A stretch of 22,533 bases of DNA. Origin: a virus. Positions 10,824 through 18,269 of the stretch are shown piece after piece. How positions within the stretch are numbered: the first letter of the stretch is position 1; each line of letters begins with the position of its first letter. The stretch spans positions 1 to 22,533 of the IMG/VR virus record IMGVR_UViG_3300034198_002556. The stretch is one strand, 5' to 3'. The position numbers and the translations under genes were made by a program. A model generated the notes under the pieces. The model saw only the letters and a program-made list of their open reading frames with translations. It was not told the origin of the DNA and did not search any database.

Positions 10824-11398
10824 TGAAGGTTCTACACGAGTTTATCGTACGTATGCCCAAGAAGTTCAAGGACACCATTAAGTTCGGTGATACTGAGATT
10901 TTCTTGGATTCTAGATTCGACGAGTTTGCCAACCGCATCTCAGAGGCTGAGATTGTCGCAACCCCGATAAAATTCCCAACCGGAGCCAAGGAGGGTGATA
11001 CGCTGTACTTCCACCACCACGTGGTGCTAGACAAACGTGCAGAAATCGACAAGGAGCTGTACAGAGTGAAGTTTGACCCAGACGGTGGTTACGGCTCACA
11101 GGCTTACGCCTACAAGGGTGATGACGGAGAAGTGAAGGTTCTCACCGGATGGGTGTTTCTCATACCGGAGGAGGCCGAAGAACCAACATCTGATTCTGGA
11201 CTGATTATCTCTACAAAGAAGGAAGTCAAGATGGAGGGAGTCATTCGCTTCGATACCCCCGAACTGCTTGATATGGGAGTTAAGGCTGGCGACAGAGTAG
11301 GCTTCAGCAAAGAATCTGACTATACGATGGATGTGAACGGTGAAAAACTCTGGAGAATGACACCTAACGACCTGCTGTATGTCAAGGAAGAAGTCTGA
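10823..11398 (+). CDS. GroES-like co-chaperonin, two-domain form
   Basis: A 191-aa protein, about twice a normal GroES. The chosen ATG (10823) sits in TGATG. The first half has AKEGDTLYFHHHVV and LYRVKFDP. The second half has GWVFLIPEE, SDSGLIISTKKE and GVKAGDRVGFSKESDYTMDV, and ends LWRMTPNDLLYV. That order (GDxVxF, a mobile-loop-like stretch SDSGLII, then a final beta-strand with DLLYV) matches the chaperonin-10 fold. Phage co-chaperonins, with T4 gp31 as the classic case, work with host GroEL to fold capsid protein. Its place directly before the terminase genes fits a role in head assembly. Activity with GroEL is inferred. Confidence 0.75.
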   Translation: MKVLHEFIVRMPKKFKDTIKFGDTEIFLDSRFDEFANRISEAEIVATPIKFPTGAKEGDTLYFHHHVVLDKRAEIDKELYRVKFDPDGGYGSQAYAYKGDDGEVKVLTGWVFLIPEEAEEPTSDSGLIISTKKEVKMEGVIRFDTPELLDMGVKAGDRVGFSKESDYTMDVNGEKLWRMTPNDLLYVKEEV

Positions 11399-11675
11399 AT
11401 TCACCACCATTGATGCGGCCATCAGACTTATGGAGTCGATGGAGGTCGCCATCAACAATATGATTGAGGAGATTAAGAAGCCAGTCGACCCGGAAATCAA
11501 CGGGTCTGCACGCAAGGCTGAGCTCCAATCAATCAAACAGACGGCAGTTGATGCTCGTGAGCTTCTGCAAGAAAGGCAACGGCTCGAGGAGATGATTAAG
11601 ATGCTATCCGAGAACGGGAGTATGGGTGAGCAAGTCGACTTTGCGGGTGGCTTCGCTGAGAAATTCAGGAAGTAA
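11379..11675 (+). CDS. probable small terminase subunit, 98 aa
   Basis: A helical protein: MSRKKSEFTTIDAAIRLMES, then EVAINNMIEEIKKPVDPEIN, and a long coiled coil (ARKAELQSIKQTAVDARELL, QERQRLEEMIKMLSENG), ending FAEKFRK. Small size, coiled coil and immediate coupling to the large terminase gene (TAATG) fit a small terminase subunit, which recognises phage DNA as a ring oligomer. No clear helix-turn-helix is visible, so another packaging adaptor is possible. The start overlaps the GroES-like gene by 20 bases. The in-frame Met at 11430 is a less likely alternative. Confidence 0.6.
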   Translation: MSRKKSEFTTIDAAIRLMESMEVAINNMIEEIKKPVDPEINGSARKAELQSIKQTAVDARELLQERQRLEEMIKMLSENGSMGEQVDFAGGFAEKFRK

Positions 11676-13801
11676 TGGCTGGGCTAAGGAAGGTTGATGG
11701 ATATAAAGACTTCTTGGTGAACATCTGTCCGGATGATTCGCAGGGAGATGTTATTGAGATATCCGACATCTTCATCCAGCTACCCAAGAAGCCAGCTAAG
11801 ACAGAGATTCTGTTCCACGACAAGAAGCGTGAGGAGCAGATGTGGAAGAGATTGCCAGTACCTCAGGACTTAGTGCGTGTACGCTCTATGGATGAGTGGA
11901 TGGAGCAGCCCAAGGAGTTCCGTATAAAACATAATGCTTACATCGAGCAGGAGTTCCACCGCCGTAGGAACGGTGTGTGGTTCTATAATAACGGTGTTCC
12001 AACATATATTACTGGACATCACTATATGCTACTGCAGTGGAGCCAGATGGACATCGGTTACGCCAGCTTCCTAGACTTCCAGCGTACAATCTTCCTACAT
12101 CTGGAGGCGTGCAAACAAGACCCGAGGTGTGTGGGACAGATATACACCAAGTGTCGACGCTCAGGTTACACCAACATCTGTGGTTCTGCACTGGCAGATG
12201 AGGGTACTCAGGTATCCAATAAGGTGCTAGGCATTATGTCCAAGACAGGTAAGGACGCACAGGAGAACATCTTTATGAAGAAGCTACTCCCGATGTTCCG
12301 CTCCTACCCATTCTTCTTCAAGCCTATTCAGGATGGTACGACCAACCCACGTGTGGAGCTCGCATTCCGTGAGCCAGCTAAGCGAATCACAAAGACCAAC
12401 AAAGTCAGTGGGCAGACCGAAGCTCTTGATACGGTAATCAATTGGAAGAACTCAGTTGCCAACGCATACGACGGTGAGAAACTACACTATCTATACCTCG
12501 ATGAGGCCGGAAAGTGGGAGAATCCGCTCGATATCAATGAAGTTTGGCGTGTACACAGGACCTGTCTGCTGGTAGGTAAGAAGATTGTAGGTAAGGCTAT
12601 GGTCGGCTCAACTGTTAACCCTCTGGATAAGGGCGGAGCCAACTACAAGAAGCTGTACTACGACTCGGACCCCACCAAGCGTAACGAGAACGGCCGCACT
12701 AAGAGTGGACTCTACAAACTGTTTATCCCAGCATACGAGGCACTGGAGGGATTCTTCGACGTGTACGGTATGCCCGTGGTTGAGGACCCAGCGGAGCCAA
12801 CGCTTACGATGGATGGAGACATCATCAGCATCGGAGCTAAGACGTATCTATCGAACGAGCGTAAGGCACTGATGCACGACCCGTATGAACTCAATGAGGT
12901 TATCCGTCAGTTCCCGTGGAGCGAGGAGGAGGCATTCCGTGACTCCACCAAGTCATCTCACTTCAACGTGGGAAAGATTTACGAGCAGTTGCAGCACAAC
13001 AGAGAGTTATACCCAAGCCCCGTAATCAAGGGCAACTTCGTGTGGAAGGACGGCAAGCCAGACACCGAGGTTCTATGGAACCCAGACGCTAGCGGTAGAT
13101 GGACGGTTACGTGGCTACCACCCGATGATATTCGAAACAAACGAAAGACGGAGTTCGGTAAGGTATTCCCCGGGAATGACCACCTAGGAACTGGAGGAGT
13201 TGACTCCTATGACCTCGACAATACGATGGACGGACGTGGCTCTAAGGGGGCCTGCCACATCTACAATAAGTTCAATATGAGCTATCCGTCGAATATGTTC
13301 GTGGCTGAGTACGCCAACAGACCTCCGCTAGCCAGAATCTTCTATGAGGATGTACTGATGGCCGCAGTGTTCTACGGATATCCACTGCTCATAGAGAACA
13401 ACAAATATGGGATAGTACGATACTTCGAATCACGAGGATACGACGGATACATTATGGACAGACCAGAGCACCTAAGGGCCCCCGGTTCTAGTTCCAACGT
13501 CAAGACCAAGGGTATCCCATCTAACTCACAGGACGTGATACAGGCCCACGCACAGGCTATCGAGGCGTACGTACACGAGCACGTGGGTCTTAACGCAGAG
13601 AGTGGTGATTACGGTAAGATGTACCTAGATAAGACCCTCGAAGACTGGATTGGTTACCGAATCGACGACCGAACTAAGTTTGACTTGACCATCAGTTCAG
13701 GTCTCGCACTGCTCGCAGCACAGCGTGTAAAACAGGAGCGTAAGTCAGCAGATATGTCATCAAAAGTATTCCTCAGGCGATTCAAGGACATAACTCGCTA
13801 A
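11675..13801 (+). CDS. terL: large terminase subunit (packaging ATPase-nuclease)
   Basis: A 708-aa protein. The ATPase half has an unusual Walker A-like site KCRRSGYT (159-166), where the usual GK[ST] lysine is absent and basic residues come earlier. It also has a clear Walker B YLYLDEAG with D276 and E277, and a coupling motif VGSTVNP near 310. The C-terminal nuclease half shows the first acidic metal site in GVDSYD (about residue 508) and a final aspartate in DRTKFDLTI (about 670). The protein drives DNA into the prohead and cuts it at the end. Size and style are like terminases of Bacteroidota phages. The start overlaps the small subunit stop by one base. Confidence 0.93.
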   Translation: MAGLRKVDGYKDFLVNICPDDSQGDVIEISDIFIQLPKKPAKTEILFHDKKREEQMWKRLPVPQDLVRVRSMDEWMEQPKEFRIKHNAYIEQEFHRRRNGVWFYNNGVPTYITGHHYMLLQWSQMDIGYASFLDFQRTIFLHLEACKQDPRCVGQIYTKCRRSGYTNICGSALADEGTQVSNKVLGIMSKTGKDAQENIFMKKLLPMFRSYPFFFKPIQDGTTNPRVELAFREPAKRITKTNKVSGQTEALDTVINWKNSVANAYDGEKLHYLYLDEAGKWENPLDINEVWRVHRTCLLVGKKIVGKAMVGSTVNPLDKGGANYKKLYYDSDPTKRNENGRTKSGLYKLFIPAYEALEGFFDVYGMPVVEDPAEPTLTMDGDIISIGAKTYLSNERKALMHDPYELNEVIRQFPWSEEEAFRDSTKSSHFNVGKIYEQLQHNRELYPSPVIKGNFVWKDGKPDTEVLWNPDASGRWTVTWLPPDDIRNKRKTEFGKVFPGNDHLGTGGVDSYDLDNTMDGRGSKGACHIYNKFNMSYPSNMFVAEYANRPPLARIFYEDVLMAAVFYGYPLLIENNKYGIVRYFESRGYDGYIMDRPEHLRAPGSSSNVKTKGIPSNSQDVIQAHAQAIEAYVHEHVGLNAESGDYGKMYLDKTLEDWIGYRIDDRTKFDLTISSGLALLAAQRVKQERKSADMSSKVFLRRFKDITR

Positions 13802-13820
13802 CCTGCAACACATTATTCGG

Positions 13821-13828
13821 TATATTTG
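13821..13828 (+). promoter_or_regulatory. promoter for the portal gene
   Basis: TATATTTG matches the -7 element exactly. Transcription would start near 13835, about 20 bases before ATG 13856, in the only gap between terminase and portal. A -33 element is not clear, which suggests activation by a phage factor. Confidence 0.65.
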
Positions 13829-13855
13829 CACATAAACTGGGGATAAACAATAGGT

Positions 13856-16288
13856 ATGGAAAGCAATAACAAGCAAGGGAACTTCCCTGACCCACTAGCT
13901 TCTCCCGATGCTAAGGCGGCTAAGTCCTACGGACTGAAGTACGCTAAGGCCATCGAGTCGCAGTGGGGACATACAGACGACCACGGAAGTATTTTCCGTA
14001 AGCGTCTCGATGAGTTCGAGCGATACAGAGACTACGCCAACGGAACTCAAGACACAAAGATTTACAAGCAGATTCTAAATTCGCTTGACCCTAACAATGG
14101 AGATGGCTCTCTATTGAACATCGACTGGTCACCGGTCCCCATCATCCCTAAGTTCGTTAAGATTGTAGTAAACAAGATTCTCTCTAAGAATCCATACCCC
14201 AACGTAGAGGCAATCGACCCACTCAGTATTACGGAGAAGGAGCGCAAGAAGGCTGAACTCAAGTTCAATGTGAATAACAGAGATATGCTACAGCAGGCTC
14301 AGCAGGCTGGAGTTGACATCGGTACTAACCTAGAGAAAATCCCCGACACCCCAGAGGAGGCTGAAATTTTCCTAGAGTCAAACATCAAGACAAACGCTGA
14401 GATTGCCGCACAGATTGCAGCCAACCTCACACTTGAGTGGAACGAATACAACCACACCGTACACCGCAGATGCGTAAACGATTTGGTGCAGGTAGGTATG
14501 GGCGTCACTAAGAATGAGTACGACCCAAACTACGGGCTCGTAGCCAAGTACGTTGACCCGGCATACTTCATCCACTCGTACACCGAGGACCCACTGATGA
14601 ACGACCTGACCTACGCTGGTCACGTTAAGCGTATCACCATTTCGGAGCTTAAGCGTCTGGCTGGTGATGAGTTCACTGAGCAGGAGTACGACCAGATGGC
14701 TCGCAACGTACAGAATAAGTACGCCAACGACCCAAACAAGCTGTCTCACTCTTACTACGACAGAAACCTACAGCGCACAATCTTCGGATACGACGAGTAC
14801 ATCGTTGAGGTTATGGATTTCGAGTTCCTGTCAGTTGACGACATCTTCTACGAATCTAAGGAGTCTCGCTTCGGCAATGTAGGATTCTACTACAAGGGTA
14901 TGGTATATCAACCACCCAAGGAGAGCGTATTCGACCGTAAGCCAGTGCGTATGTCATTCGTTACGTTGTACGGAGGTAGCTACATTGTGGGTACGAACAA
15001 GATGTACGGCTATGGTATGAAGAACAACCAGCCACGTAACATCCACGATATCACCAGAACTCGCCTGTCGTACAGTGCAGTTGCCGTGAATATGCGTCGT
15101 ATGATACCTAAGTCTATGGTTAGCGGCATCGTAGGATTCGCCGACCAACTGCAAATCACTCACTTGAAGATTCAGCAGTCCATCGCCAAGGCTAAGCCTG
15201 ACGGACTCATCATCGACATCGAGGGATTGGAGAACGTACAGCTCGGACAGGGTGGAGAACTTCAGCCATTGGAGATTCAAGACATCTACGAGCAGACTGG
15301 TATCTTCTACTATCGCTCTAAGAACCCAGAGGGAGGATTCCAGAACCCACCTATCCGTGAGATTGGTAACGCCATCCGCAACATTGAGGCGTATGTAAAT
15401 ACATACAACCACTACCTGCGTATGATTCGTGACGCTACGGGTATCAACGAAGTGGTTGACGCATCTACTCCTAAGGGTGACGCATTGGTTGGTGTCCGCC
15501 AGCAGGCAATTGAGGCATCAAATAACGCCACGTACGACATTACTCACGCATCTATGATGCTGTACAAGAAAGTAGTGGAATACGTCGTTAAATGCCTTCA
15601 AATCGTGCCTCCGCAGTCTGTCATCTACAGAGTGTACGAGAACGCAATCGGTAAGGCTAATATGGAAGTTCTGGCATCATTCAAGGACCTGCCTATGTAT
15701 AACTTCGGTGTACGTGTAGTACCTGAGATGTCCGACAACGACAAGGCTTACTTGGAGGCTAACATCCAGCAGTCCATCGCTCAGGGAGAGATTGACTTGG
15801 AGGATGCTATGGCTATCCGCAGACTTAAGGACGTAGACCAAGCCGAGCAACTACTGATTGTTCGTCGTAAGAAGCGCATTAAGCAGAGACAAGACATCGC
15901 AGCTCAGAACAGTCAGATGCAGGCTCAGATGAACCAGCAGACCGCCCAAGCTACGGCTCAGGCAGAGCAGCAGACAGAAGAAGTTAAGTTGAGTCTTGAG
16001 ATGCAGAAGTTGCAGCTTGAGGCTAAAATCAAACTTGACCTTCTCGAGCGTGAGTACCAACTCAAGATTGAACTCGCTAAGGCTGAGGCTGAGGCACGTA
16101 AGGAGGTCAATCAGGAGGACAGACAATTCCGTATGAGCGTGGAGGATAAGCGTGAGATGGCTAAGGATGAGCGTGTGAAGAAGCAGGCAGTCGAGCAGTC
16201 AAAGCTAATCTCTCAGCGTAAGGGAGAGCGTGGAGAGCTCACTGACGAAGAGACTAACCTTCTCTCTCAAATTCTTGGCAATCAATAA
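13856..16288 (+). CDS. portal protein
   Basis: An 810-aa protein following the large terminase. Residues 1-660 carry portal-like features: LDEFERYRDYANGTQ, then NIDWSPVPIIPKFVKIVVNK, helical clip-like segments, YDEYIVEVMDFEFLS and RDATGINEVVDASTPKGDA. The latter resembles the RDxTGIxxxxDxSxPKxxx lead of other phage portals. Residues about 678-790 form a long glutamine- and glutamate-rich coiled coil (IAAQNSQMQAQMNQQTAQAT, KLSLEMQKLQLEAKIKLDL). This could be the barrel-like crown. Twelve copies form the head vertex through which DNA passes. A promoter lies just upstream (13821). Identification rests on order, size and motifs. Confidence 0.88.
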   Translation: MESNNKQGNFPDPLASPDAKAAKSYGLKYAKAIESQWGHTDDHGSIFRKRLDEFERYRDYANGTQDTKIYKQILNSLDPNNGDGSLLNIDWSPVPIIPKFVKIVVNKILSKNPYPNVEAIDPLSITEKERKKAELKFNVNNRDMLQQAQQAGVDIGTNLEKIPDTPEEAEIFLESNIKTNAEIAAQIAANLTLEWNEYNHTVHRRCVNDLVQVGMGVTKNEYDPNYGLVAKYVDPAYFIHSYTEDPLMNDLTYAGHVKRITISELKRLAGDEFTEQEYDQMARNVQNKYANDPNKLSHSYYDRNLQRTIFGYDEYIVEVMDFEFLSVDDIFYESKESRFGNVGFYYKGMVYQPPKESVFDRKPVRMSFVTLYGGSYIVGTNKMYGYGMKNNQPRNIHDITRTRLSYSAVAVNMRRMIPKSMVSGIVGFADQLQITHLKIQQSIAKAKPDGLIIDIEGLENVQLGQGGELQPLEIQDIYEQTGIFYYRSKNPEGGFQNPPIREIGNAIRNIEAYVNTYNHYLRMIRDATGINEVVDASTPKGDALVGVRQQAIEASNNATYDITHASMMLYKKVVEYVVKCLQIVPPQSVIYRVYENAIGKANMEVLASFKDLPMYNFGVRVVPEMSDNDKAYLEANIQQSIAQGEIDLEDAMAIRRLKDVDQAEQLLIVRRKKRIKQRQDIAAQNSQMQAQMNQQTAQATAQAEQQTEEVKLSLEMQKLQLEAKIKLDLLEREYQLKIELAKAEAEARKEVNQEDRQFRMSVEDKREMAKDERVKKQAVEQSKLISQRKGERGELTDEETNLLSQILGNQ

Positions 16289-16293
16289 GTTGG

Positions 16294-16301
16294 TATATTT
16301 G
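16294..16301 (+). promoter_or_regulatory. promoter at the BppU-like gene, probably leaderless
   Basis: TATATTTG matches the -7 element and ends five bases before ATG 16306, so the start site would fall at or next to the A of the start codon. A -33 element is not obvious. The same box-to-gene relation with longer leaders is seen at 13821 and 18238. Confidence 0.6.
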
Positions 16302-16305
16302 CACT

Positions 16306-16665
16306 ATGGCCGCCCAGATTAACTTAGATACAGCACAAAGAGTAGACATCACCTGCAGAAAGGGTGACTCTTTCCGTCTTGAACTCACGTTTAAGGACGA
16401 CACAGGTGCTGTAATCAACCTCACCGGATACACGTGGAAGCTTGATGTTCGTGAGACGGACACCTCCGCCTCTACAATCATCGAAGACGATGCGTTCTCC
16501 TACAGCGGAACCGCTCAGGGTGTGTTGACCATTACGGCAGCTCCCGTCACTATGGCCGCCGTTAGTGGAGGGCTCTATGTGTACGACCTTCAGAGCACTA
16601 ATACTGGAGCCGTTAAGACGTGGTTGTACGGAATCTTCAAAGTAAATGAGGACGTTACGCTATGA
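16306..16665 (+). CDS. BppU-like baseplate/tail domain protein, 119 aa
   Basis: The protein looks like the N-terminal domain of phage baseplate upper proteins (BppU type). It has VDITCRKGDSFRLELTFKDD, then GAVINLTGYTWKLDVRETD, and a C-terminal GLYVYDLQST and WLYGIFKVNEDV. Family members form an immunoglobulin-like beta-sandwich that links fibres to the tail. The gene overlaps the next one as ATGA and lies directly before fibre genes, which fits a fibre connector. The mRNA may be leaderless. Confidence 0.75.
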   Translation: MAAQINLDTAQRVDITCRKGDSFRLELTFKDDTGAVINLTGYTWKLDVRETDTSASTIIEDDAFSYSGTAQGVLTITAAPVTMAAVSGGLYVYDLQSTNTGAVKTWLYGIFKVNEDVTL

Positions 16666-16988
16666 GTGATATAACCATCAATAGCGGAGAGCAAATCAAT
16701 GTAAGCGTACAACAGCCCACGCTTCAGAACACTATTGTCATCCCAAGACCAACCACCAGTCTCTCTATCAAGGGAGTCACTGGGGGTGGAGGCGATGCTC
16801 ACTACACTCACGTTCAAGGGGTAGCTGAGGCTACTTGGGAGGTGACTCACAACTTAGGAAAACGAGCATCGGTAACGGTGGTTGACTCAACCGATAACGT
16901 CGTGATTGGCGAAATCGAATATCTAACAATGAACTCTGTACGTCTAAAATTTGCTGGAGCCTTTAGCGGCAAGGCATACTTTAACTAA
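16662..16988 (+). CDS. tail fibre-associated protein, 108 aa
   Basis: The first 50 residues are a beta-rich, Gly- and Thr-containing stretch (INVSVQQPTLQNTIVIPR, SLSIKGVTGGGG). The last 55 carry WEVTHNLGKRASVTVVDSTD and VVIGEIEYLTMNSVRLKFAG, then SGKAYFN. The block HNLGKxASVxVVDSxxxVVxGExEY is a known small domain in phage tail and fibre proteins, ending in a beta-strand GKAYFN. It probably forms part of the receptor-binding apparatus. It starts inside the previous stop and is followed after 5 bases by the fibre gene. Confidence 0.72.
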   Translation: MSDITINSGEQINVSVQQPTLQNTIVIPRPTTSLSIKGVTGGGGDAHYTHVQGVAEATWEVTHNLGKRASVTVVDSTDNVVIGEIEYLTMNSVRLKFAGAFSGKAYFN

Positions 16989-16993
16989 GCACT

Positions 16994-18178
16994 ATGGCAC
17001 TCAATTATTTCTCACCGATAGATATGAACAAGCTCGAGATTATCGAGCCTAGAATTCATAACTCACTTAACGCACCGGGAACCCCAGTACCGGGTCAGAT
17101 TTACTTTGACACCACCGTCAACAGTATGTTCTTCTACAACGGCACAGACTGGGTAGACATCAAAGGTGACATCCAACAGGTACTTGCCGGTGATGGTCTC
17201 ACTGGTGGTGGCTCTGGCGGTTCGGTAACCCTTGACGTTGGTGCTGGTACTGGTATCACCGTAACCACTAATGCCGTAGGTCTTGACACTGCCAACACCC
17301 GTAACGTAGACCACACTGGTCTTGACGTTTTCGCAGGTAATGGTTTGACTGGTGGTGGTGAACTTACTGGTGATGTAACTCTTAACGTAGGTGTTACTGC
17401 TAACTCGGGTATTACTGTTGGTGCTAACGCAATTGAGCTTACCAACTACAGCAACCTCACGCAGTACAACATCCTTATGTGGGGCGCAGGTGGTCAGTTG
17501 GAGAACGCTCCAATCATCCGCACTGTTGACCTTGAGAACAACCCGACCATCACGATTCAGGCTAACCTTATCGTTACTGGTACCACTACGAGCGTCAACT
17601 CTAACGAGGTAAACATTGGTGACAGCATCATCAAGTTGAACTCTGACGAGGTTGGAACTCCTTCACAGAACGCTGGTTTCGAGGTTGAGCGTGGTACTTC
17701 TACCAACGTATCGTTCTTGTGGGACGAGGATGCTGACCGATTCACTACTGTAGACCAAAAGCTTCACGTAGGTAATGTTGAGTCAATCGCTAGCCTTGAC
17801 AACCAAGACTACTTCTATATGTACGAAAACGCCGTCGGTGAGACTGGCGAGCTTAAGAAGGCTGGATTCACTGATGTAGCTGACCTACTCGGTGCACCTA
17901 AGTCATACACGCTTTCGGACATCCAAGGTAACGTAGTTAAGAATGGTAACGTATACACAATCACGCATACGTTCAATACCAAGATTATCTCAGTACAAGT
18001 AATCTCTACTTCAACGTACGAGACTGTGTTCGTGGACGTAGCACGTCCTACCACAAGCACTGTGACTGTATCGTTCGCCTCTACTGTAACGGATGGCGCT
18101 TACATCGCAATCCTTTCTGCTGCAAAGAGCACCGGAGATACCACAATTGAAGAGCCCCCACAGGGCCTACAACCATAA
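16994..18178 (+). CDS. tail fibre protein, 394 aa
   Basis: Opens with IHNSLNAPGTPVPGQIYFDT and VNSMFFYNGTDWVDIKG, the head-binding type of module seen in fibre proteins (xxPxPGQIYFDTxxNxxxxYNGTxWxxI). The middle has two glycine-rich repeats, AGDGLTGGGSGGSVTLDV (about 67-84) and AGNGLTGGGELTGDVTLNVG, then beta-strand shaft sequence. The end (SYTLSDIQGNVVKNGNVYTI, HTFNTKIISVQVIST) is a small beta-rich domain. It is a trimeric fibre by analogy, used for binding the host surface. A rho-independent terminator lies directly after the stop. Confidence 0.82.
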   Translation: MALNYFSPIDMNKLEIIEPRIHNSLNAPGTPVPGQIYFDTTVNSMFFYNGTDWVDIKGDIQQVLAGDGLTGGGSGGSVTLDVGAGTGITVTTNAVGLDTANTRNVDHTGLDVFAGNGLTGGGELTGDVTLNVGVTANSGITVGANAIELTNYSNLTQYNILMWGAGGQLENAPIIRTVDLENNPTITIQANLIVTGTTTSVNSNEVNIGDSIIKLNSDEVGTPSQNAGFEVERGTSTNVSFLWDEDADRFTTVDQKLHVGNVESIASLDNQDYFYMYENAVGETGELKKAGFTDVADLLGAPKSYTLSDIQGNVVKNGNVYTITHTFNTKIISVQVISTSTYETVFVDVARPTTSTVTVSFASTVTDGAYIAILSAAKSTGDTTIEEPPQGLQP

Positions 18179-18200
18179 CTAAATCATTGAATGGTAATTC

Positions 18201-18235
18201 AAAGGGGGAGGCAACTGTCTTCCCCTTTTTTATTT
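18201..18235 (+). terminator. rho-independent terminator
   Basis: AAAGGGGGAG (18201-18210) pairs with CTTCCCCTTT (18219-18228), with one G-T pair, around an 8-nt loop, and a T-run extends to 18235. It ends the fibre transcript just before a new promoter. Confidence 0.88.
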
Positions 18236-18237
18236 CG

Positions 18238-18245
18238 TAGATTTG
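18238..18245 (+). promoter_or_regulatory. promoter for the large fibre gene
   Basis: TAGATTTG matches TAnnTTTG. Transcription would start near 18250, about 20 bases before ATG 18270. It directly follows the terminator at 18201-18235, so this gene and those after it form a separate unit. Confidence 0.62.
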
Positions 18246-18269
18246 TATATTGTATTAGGCTGGTAAACT

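Noticed and set aside
10780-11536. Minus-strand frames under the GroES-like and small terminase genes
   Set aside because: Antisense frames with no features; the plus-strand genes are coupled and contain recognisable motifs.
14299-16126. Several minus-strand frames under the portal gene, such as 14378-14749 and 14954-15412
   Set aside because: They are antisense shadows of the portal gene with no leader, promoter or recognisable domain.
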